A DNA stretch of 6,410 nt from a bacterium CG2_30_54_10 (GTDB lineage: Bacteria; Muiribacteriota; Ozemobacteria; Ozemobacterales; Ozemobacteraceae), in assembly GCA_001872985.1 (NCBI GenBank), contig MNYA01000037.1, positions 1 to 6,410 on the forward strand, given 5' to 3'. Numbering within the stretch: position 1 is the first letter of the stretch; each line of letters opens with the position of its first letter. A program made the position numbers and the translations under genes. Below the pieces are notes generated by a model that saw nothing but the letters and a program-made list of their open reading frames with translations, was not told where the DNA came from and ran no database searches. Shown one piece after another: positions 1 through 5,741 of this stretch.

Positions 1-1
1 A

Positions 2-1081
2 AGGGTAATGGCCAACGCCAAGAACCTTCCACGTTTTTTCAAACGCTACCAGATCCAGCCCGTCTGGCGTGCCGATCACCCCGGAAAAGGCCGCTATAGA
101 GAGTTCTTGCAGTGCGATGTCGACATCACGGGAACGGATTCGCTGGTTGCGGAAGCCGAGGTCTGCACAGCCGTTGCAATGGTTTTTGAGGAACTCGGGT
201 TTCGGGAGTTCTCGATACATTTGAATCACCGTCGGCTTTTGAATTGCATTATCAGGGCCGCCGGACTGCCTCCCGACCAGGAGGAGACAGCCCTCGTCGC
301 TGTCGACAAAATGGACAAAGTCGGCGAGGAAGGTGTGCGCAAAGACCTTGCCCAACGCGGAATCAGCACTGTAGCTGCCGATGCTCTTCTATGTTTCATC
401 AGACGACCTGGGGATCTTTCAGAGATCGGCGAACTCGACCGGATGGCTGCCCTTCTTGAAAATTTTCCCGAAGCGGCCGCCCCGCTGGCTGAGTTGCGCG
501 AGCTGATAGAGATCCTTAGCGGAACCTCCATCTGCAAATACGTAAGGATCGACGCCACCCTCGCCCGCGGACTCGGTTACTACACCGGCCCTATTTTCGA
601 GGTGCGAACCCCGTCTCAGAGCGGAAGTCTGGGTGGGGGCGGCCGGTATGACGGCCTTATAGGAATGTTCAAGGGTACTCCTATCCCGGCTGTCGGGTTC
701 TCGATTGGCTTCGAAAGGCTGATCCTCATCATGGAGGATCGCAAACTCTTCGGAACTCTTTCACTTGGCCCGGACCTTCTTTTGTGCCGGTTCCCCGACG
801 TTAAGGCCGCTGACGCCCTTCGGACAGCCGAGTTCCTTCGCGTTCAAGGGTTGAAAGTCGAGGTGTTCCCCGAAACTCCGAAAATCGGGAAGCAACTTGC
901 TTATGCGGAAAGCATCAAGGTTCCGATCGCCGCAATTCTCGGCGGGTCTGAATTCCAGGATGGAAAACTTTCGATCAAAAACCTGGCCACATCGGAACAA
1001 CTGACAATGCCGGTTTCCGAGGCCGCCACCCGGATCGGTGAGTGGCTCGAAAACACTGAACGAAAAGGGATTAGGAATTAG
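2..1081 (+). CDS. hisS: Histidyl-tRNA synthetase (HisRS), N-terminus cut off by the window edge
   Basis: Class II aminoacyl-tRNA synthetase that attaches histidine to tRNA-His in the cytoplasm. The frame is open to the left edge and the residues before the internal Met at base 8 (Arg-Val) fit the family text leading into motif 2, so that Met is not the start; roughly 80-100 N-terminal residues with motif 1 are missing. Numbering from that Met: motif 2 at about 14-42 (YQIQPVWRAD, then GKGRYREFLQCD), the histidine-specific stretch LARGLGYYTGPIFE at 185-198, GGGGRYDGL at 209-217, motif 3 PAVGFSIGFERL at 227-238 with its Arg at 237, and a C-terminal anticodon-binding domain at about 255-348. One oddity is Gly190, where the family usually has Asp (RGLDYY). 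The last residues (ERKGIRN) are encoded by a GGGATTAGG-like low-complexity run. It converges on the ATP-grasp/GNAT gene, 60 bases away. Identity is very secure. Confidence 0.97.
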   Translation, partial: RVMANAKNLPRFFKRYQIQPVWRADHPGKGRYREFLQCDVDITGTDSLVAEAEVCTAVAMVFEELGFREFSIHLNHRRLLNCIIRAAGLPPDQEETALVAVDKMDKVGEEGVRKDLAQRGISTVAADALLCFIRRPGDLSEIGELDRMAALLENFPEAAAPLAELRELIEILSGTSICKYVRIDATLARGLGYYTGPIFEVRTPSQSGSLGGGGRYDGLIGMFKGTPIPAVGFSIGFERLILIMEDRKLFGTLSLGPDLLLCRFPDVKAADALRTAEFLRVQGLKVEVFPETPKIGKQLAYAESIKVPIAAILGGSEFQDGKLSIKNLATSEQLTMPVSEAATRIGEWLENTERKGIRN

Positions 1082-1119
1082 GGATGGAGGAATGGCTCTG
1101 CCCGTAGATTCTACTCGCT

Positions 1120-1142
1120 CCTGTTGCAATCCCTGTTGCAAT
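1120..1142. repeat. Two direct copies of CCTGTTGCAAT, 12-base period
   Basis: CCTGTTGCAAT occurs at 1120-1130 and again at 1132-1142. The second copy runs into the stop codon (TAA on the - strand, 1142-1144) of the ATP-grasp/GNAT gene. It lies in the 60-base gap between two converging genes. No hairpin followed by a T-run is visible in that gap on either strand. It may be only a slippage duplication. Confidence 0.6.
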
Positions 1143-2674
1143 TAAGGGCGTTTTGCTTTGTCCGGAAAGTGCTTGGTATAGATGACCAGATCGTCGCCGT
1201 TTTCGTAGAAGTCCTTGATTCGAGCCTCTTGGAGATACCCGATTCGCTTGTAGAATTCCCGCGTGGGTTCATAGATCGGTCGTCCCGAGGTCTCAACGAT
1301 CACTGCACGGCAGCCGCGTTTCTGCATCCGCTCTTCAGCCCATTCCATCAGGACTTTTCCGATTCCTCGATTATGTAGGGAAGCATCCACGCAGACCCAA
1401 TAGAGGTCGTAGGTCGCTTCGGTCAATGGGCGCTGGCCGTAACAAACGAAACCCGCAAGCGCGTTTCCGATGTCGGCCAACCCGAAGAAATAATCTTGCT
1501 GGTCGGCCTTTTGTAGGGCGTCGTCGACAAGTTCCAGCGCAACGGCCACTTCCTCATTGTGGAAGAAACCAGTGCCTCGGAGGATATTTTCGATCGGGCC
1601 GCGATCGTCCGCCCTCAAGGATCTGACAGCGATCTGTTTGTGTTTACTACAAAATAATTTGGGTCGGTCCGAGGTTGAATCATTGCCGGGAAGCGCCGCA
1701 CGAGCGATGATCTCCACGGCGTCAGGGTAGGCGAGCCCCATTTGAGGAAGGGACTTGGCGAATCCGGCGTCTTCCGAAATATCGGGATTGGGATTGATTT
1801 CGAGTATCCAGGGGTGTTCTGACTCATCAACGCGGAAGTCGACCCGGGCGTAACCCCGCAATCCCAGTTTCTCAAAGGCGGCTTGTGCAAGGCCGCGCAC
1901 TTCGTGGGAAAGGGTGGGGGTAAGATTTGGCGGCGTCTTCACCGGTGTCAGCCGACAAACATCAGAATCTTCCGCCCACTTTGCTTCGTAGGTGAGAATT
2001 TTGGGATGGCTTCCGGGAAGGGCGGAGAAATCAATCTCGTTAATTCCAAGGCGCAATCCGCTCGGGGTCTGCAGGACGGCGACGTTCAATTCGCGCCCAG
2101 CGATGAATTTCTCGACTAACACCGGAAGGCCGAAGCGGTCGGCCAAAAGGTGAAACCGTTCTCGTGCTGCATCCGGGGTTTCCACGACACTTCCCGAATC
2201 AATTCCGAGGGAAGCATCTTCAGCAGCGGGTTTTAGAATGGCGGGCCAGGATTTCCACTCATTGAGATCTTTTTCATCGCGGGCTTCAAGAAAATCCGGT
2301 GTCGGAAGCCCCAAGCCACGCAGTATCCGCTTGGTCTGAACCTTGTCGATGAGAAGGGCCAGAACACCGGCAGGATTTCCGGTGTATGGAATTCCAAGCC
2401 AACCGAGAAGATATGGAACTGCCGGTTCGAGTCGGCTGTTCCCACACATTGTCTCGCAAAAATTAAAAACCAGATCTGGGTGTGCTTTCTCTATTGCGTC
2501 AATCGCTTCGCGCGGGGAAAGCCCAACCTTTTCGGTTGTCACTTGGAATCCGCGGTCTGCCAGAGCAACCGCCACGGAAGCGGACATCCCCTCGACAGCC
2601 CGGTCGGAAGTTGCCTCATTTTTCCAGCGTTGGCCGCTCGCGGGGGCATTGACCAGAATGAGAACCCTTGTCAT
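1142..2674 (-). CDS. Fusion of a D-Ala-D-Ala-ligase-like ATP-grasp enzyme with a C-terminal GNAT acyltransferase
   Basis: A 510-residue protein with two enzyme domains. Residues 1-330 are an ATP-grasp ligase of the D-alanine-D-alanine ligase type: VFNFCE (69-74), LGIPYTGNP (93-101), the DK pair at 110-111, the ATP-binding Lys148 in AILKPA, a loop EDASLGI (152-158), LVEKFIAGREL (186-196), YARVDFR (275-281) and the metal-binding end LEINPNPDIS (291-300). Such enzymes form an acyl-phosphate and couple a carboxylate to an amine. After a polar linker (about 331-347), residues 348-503 form a GNAT domain with the acyl-CoA loop HNRGIGKVL (434-442) and a tail TREFYKRIGY...DFYENGDDLVIY. The ATG is preceded by GGAG nine bases upstream. 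It is the last gene of the aminomutase locus, separated from the ligase gene by a 250-base repeat-rich spacer. The GNAT is expected to acylate an amine of the ligase substrate or product (inference). No signal peptide or membrane segment; likely cytoplasmic. Domain calls are secure, substrates unknown. Confidence 0.92.
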   Translation of the reverse strand: MTRVLILVNAPASGQRWKNEATSDRAVEGMSASVAVALADRGFQVTTEKVGLSPREAIDAIEKAHPDLVFNFCETMCGNSRLEPAVPYLLGWLGIPYTGNPAGVLALLIDKVQTKRILRGLGLPTPDFLEARDEKDLNEWKSWPAILKPAAEDASLGIDSGSVVETPDAARERFHLLADRFGLPVLVEKFIAGRELNVAVLQTPSGLRLGINEIDFSALPGSHPKILTYEAKWAEDSDVCRLTPVKTPPNLTPTLSHEVRGLAQAAFEKLGLRGYARVDFRVDESEHPWILEINPNPDISEDAGFAKSLPQMGLAYPDAVEIIARAALPGNDSTSDRPKLFCSKHKQIAVRSLRADDRGPIENILRGTGFFHNEEVAVALELVDDALQKADQQDYFFGLADIGNALAGFVCYGQRPLTEATYDLYWVCVDASLHNRGIGKVLMEWAEERMQKRGCRAVIVETSGRPIYEPTREFYKRIGYLQEARIKDFYENGDDLVIYTKHFPDKAKRP

Positions 2675-2740
2675 CTGTTACCGCTCCGGTGGATAGTATC
2701 TGAAAGCCAGCCCTTCATTATGTTTAATTGTTCACTTCTT

Positions 2741-2892
2741 AATCTGCGTTCATCTTCGGCTAGAATTTCTTCGTTGTATCTTTTTCTTATCAAATCTGCG
2801 TTCATCTGCGTTCATCTGCGGCCAAAAAAATCTTTGTTATGTTTCTACTTTTTCTTTTTTCGGGTTTATCTTCGGCTAAAATTTCTTCGTTG
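2741..2892. repeat. AT-rich intergenic repeat block built on ATCTGCGTTC and a 25-base unit
   Basis: This block fills most of the 250-base spacer between the two ATP-grasp genes. A 10-base unit ATCTGCGTTC is tandem at 2794-2803 and 2804-2813, continues as ATCTGCGG (2814-2821), and occurs once more at 2742-2751. A 25-base unit beginning ATCTTCGGCTA and ending TTCTTCGTTG occurs at 2752-2776 and 2868-2892 with one mismatch (24 of 25). Pyrimidine-rich runs lie between. The composition (long T/C runs) differs sharply from the flanking genes. Similar ATCTGCG-type repeats are, from memory, common between genes in several uncultured bacterial phyla. The open frames here are low-complexity and not credible genes. 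It could be a dispersed element inserted into an operon, or a transcribed spacer affecting mRNA stability. Confidence 0.75.
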
Positions 2893-2918
2893 ACTGTCAG
2901 TATGTGGGAATCTTTCAA

Positions 2919-2937
2919 CGCGTTTCAGGCAAACGCG
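2919..2937 (-). other. Perfect stem-loop over the stop codon of the stand-alone ATP-grasp gene
   Basis: CGCGTTT at 2919-2925 pairs with AAACGCG at 2931-2937 across a 5-base loop, giving a perfect 7-bp stem. It covers the TGA stop (2925-2927) of the ATP-grasp gene. On the - strand no T-run follows, so it is not a standard intrinsic terminator. It might protect the 3' end of the upstream message or weaken read-through into the fusion gene. Function is inferred only. Confidence 0.45.
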
Positions 2938-4004
2938 CCGGAAAACTGCGGCTTTGAGGCAAGCCCAGTGCGAATAAAAGCCAAATCGAGTATCCGCCCA
3001 ATAAGCTCGCGATATTCCATGCCGGCGCACTTGGCAAGAATGACCAGATCGCCCTTCACTGGCGATAGCCCCGGCAGCGGGTTTGCTTCGAGAAAATGCG
3101 GAACGTTCGCTCCGTCGAGCCTGACGTCGATTCGCGCGAAATCACGGCATCCGAGCCTCTCATACGCGGCAAGCACGGTATTTTCGATGGCCGCGATCGT
3201 TTGCGCCGGTAGACGCGGCGGAACATGGTACTCCACTTGGTTCAGATAATCGCGCTTTGTTTCCAGGGAATAAACGAAATCGGCCAAAGCAACCTTCTTC
3301 GGGGCAATTTCCATGATGCCGAGCACTCGGGGTCTGGAGTTTCCCAGGACTCCGATGGTGCATTCGCAACCGGGAAGAAACTCTTCGACCAACACCGGCC
3401 CCCGATATTCCCGAATAAGACCGGCAATACGGGTTTTGGCCTCGGCCTCGGAAGTGATCCGCGAGGAGTTTCGGATTCCCTTGCTCGACCCCTCGGAGTT
3501 CGGCTTTGCGAAGATCGGAAAGGTCAACCCGCTCAGATCGATCCGATCGGGGTTCCGAAAAACCCGGCCGGGAGCTACGCGAACCATTCCGCCAGTAGTT
3601 CCCGCTGCGTCCGCGCCTCCGCCTGCATTCCGGCTCGCGCTTGCGCCCGCGCCCGCAACCGCCCGGCGGGCCAGATCTTTGTCGAGGGTTATTCCCATCG
3701 TGACTGCATCCGATCCGCTGAAGGGGATACCAAGCATGTCGCAGACCGCCGGAACCTGGGACTCACGCGATCGACCGGCCAGACCTTCTGAGACGTTGAA
3801 GACAAAATCGAACTTCCCCGCCGCCAGGGCGCTGGGGAAGCTTCGATCGGCTTCGAGAACCTCGACCCGATGCCCGAAACCCCGGATCGTATCGGCGATT
3901 GCCGCTACGGTCTCGGGAGAATCGAACTCTTCGAACTCATCCTCGGGAACGCCTGCACCAGGCTGGTAAGCCGTGCTGCGGTTAACCGCGAGAGCAAGCC
4001 ACAC
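2925..4004 (-). CDS. Stand-alone D-Ala-D-Ala-ligase-like ATP-grasp carboxylate-amine ligase
   Basis: A 359-residue ATP-grasp enzyme of the Ddl superfamily. Visible landmarks are FVFNVSEG (67-74, the VFN..HG site of Ddl with Glu for His), LGIPFSGSDA (91-100), LDK (107-109), FAKPNSEGSSKGI (165-177) with ATP-binding Lys167 and its flexible loop, LVEEFLPGCECTIG (205-218), FARIDVRLD (289-297) and FLEANPLPGLSP (304-315), whose Glu306 and Asn308 bind metal. True Ddl has NTLPG at that site, so this end is closer to Ddl than that of the neighbouring fusion protein. An Ala/Gly-rich stretch of about 30 residues (about 116-146) interrupts the central domain. The start is GTG at 4002-4004 behind AGGAGG with 7-base spacing. 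The gene overlaps the aminomutase gene by 23 bases, so translation is probably coupled. A housekeeping Ddl is less likely given the context; the ligase probably acts on the aminomutase product (inference). Confidence 0.92.
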   Translation of the reverse strand: MWLALAVNRSTAYQPGAGVPEDEFEEFDSPETVAAIADTIRGFGHRVEVLEADRSFPSALAAGKFDFVFNVSEGLAGRSRESQVPAVCDMLGIPFSGSDAVTMGITLDKDLARRAVAGAGASASRNAGGGADAAGTTGGMVRVAPGRVFRNPDRIDLSGLTFPIFAKPNSEGSSKGIRNSSRITSEAEAKTRIAGLIREYRGPVLVEEFLPGCECTIGVLGNSRPRVLGIMEIAPKKVALADFVYSLETKRDYLNQVEYHVPPRLPAQTIAAIENTVLAAYERLGCRDFARIDVRLDGANVPHFLEANPLPGLSPVKGDLVILAKCAGMEYRELIGRILDLAFIRTGLASKPQFSGAFA

Positions 4005-5247
4005 GGGCTCCCCTCCTGGTCAGTCGCCGTGACTCCTGTGGAAGGATGCTGGTTATGCGCCCGGACATGATCCCGGCGACACCCGTGGAAGTTCGATGGA
4101 TCATCGGCAGAATCCGCTCGCCTGCCTCGCGGTAACCGATGATCATCCCCTCATAGTTGCGAAAGACGGTCATCTGCTCGGACTGGCTGATGATATAGTT
4201 GGGCATGACGGGGATTTTCCCGGTGCCTTCGGGACCATCCACGACGAAGGTCGGTATGGAAAAACCGGTCGTGTGTCCCCGCAAATTCTCCATGATCTCA
4301 ATCCCTTTGCTGATACGGGTTCGGAAGTGTTCGACACCTTCAACCTGGTCGCATTGGAACAGGTAGTAGGGCCGGACCTTGATCTTCACAAGCTTGCGGC
4401 AAAGAGTCTTGATCGTCTCGGGGTCGTCGTTGACCCCGCGCAGAAGAACCGACTGATTGTTGACGCAAACACCGTGTCGCAGAAGCCTGTCGACCGCTCC
4501 CGCAGATTCAGGAGTGATTTCCTGTGGATGATTGAACTGAGTATTGACCCAGATTGGCCCGTAGGAATCGAGCATCGAGCAAAGCTCTTCATCGATGCGC
4601 ATCGGGACGGTCACCGGAGTTCGGGTGCCAATGCGGATCACTTCCACGTGCGGGATTGCCCGCAATCTTTTGAGGATCGACTCGAGGCGGGCGGTATTCA
4701 TCGTGAACGGATCGCCGCCGGACAGGATAACATCGCGGACCTGGGGGGTTCTGCGAACGTAGTCGATCATCGCCTCGATATTGGCGTCGTTGACAGTGGC
4801 GTCAGCTCCGTTCCAGATTCGTTTGCGGGTGCAGTGTCGGCAGAACATCGCGCAGGCATTGGTTACGACCATCAGGGCGCGATCTTCATATCGGTGGGTG
4901 AGTCCGGGGACCGGCATGTCGTCTTCTTCGGCGAGCGGGTCGGCAGCGCCGAAGTCAGCCATTTCCAGTTCTCGCGGGTCGGGAAGCGACTGCCGCAGGA
5001 TTGGGTCGTTGGGGTTGCCCGGATCGGCCAGGGAAAGGTAATACGGGGTGATAACCATGCGGAAACGCTTTTCCACGGTGGTCATCTCGTTAATATCCTT
5101 GGCGGAGCGGCCAAGGTATTTTTTGAGGGAAGCCGCTTCTACGAAGCGGTTTTTCATCTGCCAATGCCAATCTTGCCATTCTTTGCTGGAGCAGTTCAGG
5201 GATTCGGGAAGGCTTCTCCAGCGTCCAAACTGATTTTGTTCTTCCAT
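3982..5247 (-). CDS. kamA: Lysine 2,3-aminomutase (KamA/AblA family, radical SAM, PLP-dependent)
   Basis: A 421-residue enzyme predicted to convert L-lysine to beta-lysine with S-adenosylmethionine, a [4Fe-4S] cluster and PLP. The cluster motif is C132-AMF-C136-RH-C139, with SGGDP at 176-180. Compared from memory with the clostridial enzyme, the key residues are all present at a constant offset of +7: Arg141 (Arg134, substrate carboxylate), Asp300 and Asp337 (Asp293 and Asp330, lysine side-chain amine) and PLP Lys344 (Lys337) in GKIPVMPNY. Glutamate 2,3-aminomutases change the two Asp residues, so lysine is the expected substrate. The length also fits KamA (about 416) rather than the shorter EF-P enzyme EpmB. 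The structural zinc ligands of the clostridial protein (Cys268, 375, 377, 380) are all missing; the matching positions are Asp275, Met382, His384 and Ser387. The ATG follows AAGGA at a tight 3-base spacing. It is the first gene of the locus, behind a long structured leader. Confidence 0.95.
   Translation of the reverse strand: MEEQNQFGRWRSLPESLNCSSKEWQDWHWQMKNRFVEAASLKKYLGRSAKDINEMTTVEKRFRMVITPYYLSLADPGNPNDPILRQSLPDPRELEMADFGAADPLAEEDDMPVPGLTHRYEDRALMVVTNACAMFCRHCTRKRIWNGADATVNDANIEAMIDYVRRTPQVRDVILSGGDPFTMNTARLESILKRLRAIPHVEVIRIGTRTPVTVPMRIDEELCSMLDSYGPIWVNTQFNHPQEITPESAGAVDRLLRHGVCVNNQSVLLRGVNDDPETIKTLCRKLVKIKVRPYYLFQCDQVEGVEHFRTRISKGIEIMENLRGHTTGFSIPTFVVDGPEGTGKIPVMPNYIISQSEQMTVFRNYEGMIIGYREAGERILPMIHRTSTGVAGIMSGRITSILPQESRRLTRRGARVACSRG
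4012..4017 (-). promoter_or_regulatory. Ribosome binding site AGGAGG inside the aminomutase gene
   Basis: On the - strand AGGAGG (4017 to 4012) sits 7 bases before the GTG at 4004, an ideal distance. It fixes the GTG as the ligase start and lies within the last codons of the aminomutase gene, supporting a translationally coupled operon. Confidence 0.85.
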
Positions 5248-5250
5248 GGT

Positions 5251-5255
5251 TCCTT
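5251..5255 (-). promoter_or_regulatory. Ribosome binding site of the aminomutase gene, next to a stem-loop
   Basis: AAGGA (5255 to 5251 on the - strand) lies 3 bases before the ATG at 5247, a short but workable spacing. A 5-bp GC stem, CCGGG with CCCGG around a 3-base loop (5264-5276), ends nine bases upstream and may influence access. Confidence 0.6.
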
Positions 5256-5418
5256 TCGAGCCACCGGGGGACCCGGATTCCCGCTCGCCCTTGCCGGGTT
5301 ACGCGGGGTCGCTTTGGGCTTTCGCCCTTTTGCCGTTAGTCGTCACGAAGGTTACGATTGTCAGCAAACCATCACATGATTGCCACCTTGAGTGACCGCT
5401 TGGCCGCGAAATTCCGGG

Positions 5419-5482
5419 AAAATAAAAATGCCCCCCGAACCCAGGAAGCACAAGACACCGGTATAGAGCCTACCTTGGGGCA
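5419..5482 (-). terminator. Terminator-like hairpin with T-run in the aminomutase leader
   Basis: On the - strand TGCCCC (5482 to 5477) can pair with GGGGCA (5434 to 5429), immediately followed by TTTTTATTTT (5428 to 5419). The loop is large (about 42 bases) with a possible inner GGTA/TACC stem, so stability is uncertain. Its 5' arm is shared with the hairpin at 5477-5506, making the two folds exclusive. It lies 172 bases upstream of the start codon, so it would act as an attenuator or end a small RNA. Confidence 0.35.
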
Positions 5483-5590
5483 CACTTCGCCTCAGGCGGT
5501 GGCCCCGCAAATCCGATGACGGAATATCGTCACCCAACAATTCTGTCGCCTCCATTCGAATTAATTTCACAAATTTGGTTTCTTGACTTC

Positions 5591-5619
5591 CTTATAACAT
5601 CGCATCAGCGAACGGACAA
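5591..5619 (-). promoter_or_regulatory. Sigma70-type promoter for the aminomutase operon
   Basis: On the - strand TTGTCC (5619 to 5614, 4 of 6 matches to TTGACA) is followed after exactly 17 bases by TATAAG (5596 to 5591, 5 of 6 matches to TATAAT). Transcription would begin near 5584. It points at the structured leader and the aminomutase gene. It is the best promoter I can see in the window. Confidence 0.6.
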
Positions 5620-5641
5620 GACCTTGCAATACATTTCTAAA

Positions 5642-5656
5642 AAATGTTCAACATTT
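5642..5656. promoter_or_regulatory. 15-base palindrome AAATGTTCAACATTT, possible operator
   Basis: AAATGTT (5642-5648), a central C, and AACATTT (5650-5656) form a perfect inverted repeat. It lies between the divergent aminomutase promoter, 23 bases behind its -35, and the GTG of the 182-residue gene. The position and symmetry suit a dimeric regulator. No convincing + strand promoter could be identified near it. AT-richness makes chance occurrence possible. Confidence 0.35.
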
Positions 5657-5728
5657 GCACAAATCAAAAAAGTGTGTCAATCTTCCCCGGCCTCTTGCCG
5701 ATAGCTTTCGAAGAAAAGAAAATCTGTC

Positions 5729-5734
5729 AGGAGG
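5729..5734 (+). promoter_or_regulatory. Ribosome binding site AGGAGG that sets the GTG start of the 182-residue gene
   Basis: AGGAGG is separated from the GTG at 5742 by 7 bases (5735-5741). The spacing and sequence match those before the GTG of the stand-alone ATP-grasp gene, which supports both GTG starts. Confidence 0.8.
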
Positions 5735-5741
5735 CATCCAA

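Larger units (their letters stand above)
5248..5584 (-). promoter_or_regulatory. Candidate structured 5' leader of the aminomutase operon
   Basis: About 337 bases separate the predicted transcription start (near 5584) from the aminomutase ATG, and no credible gene lies there. Reading the - strand there is a 5-bp stem TGACG/CGTCA (5517-5532), and a strong hairpin at 5477-5506 (GGGGCCAC-CGCC, TGA loop, GGCG-AA-GTG-T-GCCCC, 12 bp with two bulges). Its GCCCC arm can instead pair with GGGGC just before a T-rich run (terminator-like element at 5419-5482). Further on are a GGGC-GAAA-GCCC tetraloop hairpin (5316-5327) and a CCGGG/CCCGG stem (5264-5276). Competing hairpins ahead of a T-run resemble attenuator or riboswitch leaders. 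I do not recognise a known riboswitch; the lysine (L-box) signature is not apparent. It could also be a separate small RNA of about 165 bases. By-eye folding only. Confidence 0.4.

Noticed and set aside
1890..1930. LTPTLSHEVRG peptide in the fusion protein as a trace of an inserted intergenic repeat
   Set aside because: It resembles a common repeat-derived peptide but aligns well with the normal helix preceding YARVDFR in Ddl-like enzymes.
2742..2821. CRISPR-like array from the ATCTGCGTTC repeats
   Set aside because: The unit is only 10 bases, directly tandem, with no regular unique spacers and no cas genes.
2480..2893. Possible small protein encoded on the + strand through the repeat spacer
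   Set aside because: The predicted peptide is Phe/Leu/Ser-rich low complexity produced by the repeat, and its first half is antisense to the fusion gene.
3982..5247. EF-P beta-lysylation enzyme EpmB instead of lysine 2,3-aminomutase
   Set aside because: EpmB is shorter; this protein has full KamA length and matches all lysine 2,3-aminomutase substrate residues. No EF-P or EpmA gene is visible in the window.
4096..5379. Long open frame (about 427 codons) on the + strand opposite the aminomutase gene
   Set aside because: Its translation has no recognisable domain, while the opposite strand carries every KamA motif. It is an antisense by-product of the codon composition.
5361..5570. Small - strand open frame (69 codons) upstream of the aminomutase gene
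   Set aside because: No convincing ribosome site or protein-like features; the stretch is better explained as structured leader RNA.
5419..5584. 6S RNA or 4.5S (SRP) RNA
   Set aside because: The length from promoter to T-run (about 165) is close to 6S, but the ends do not form the closing stem, and the SRP GGTCAGG/GGAAGCAGCC core is absent. Kept only as an unassigned structure.
5655..5741. Longer version of the 182-residue protein starting at an upstream ATG
   Set aside because: No ribosome site precedes that ATG, it overlaps the palindrome, and an ideal AGGAGG sits before the in-frame GTG at 5742.
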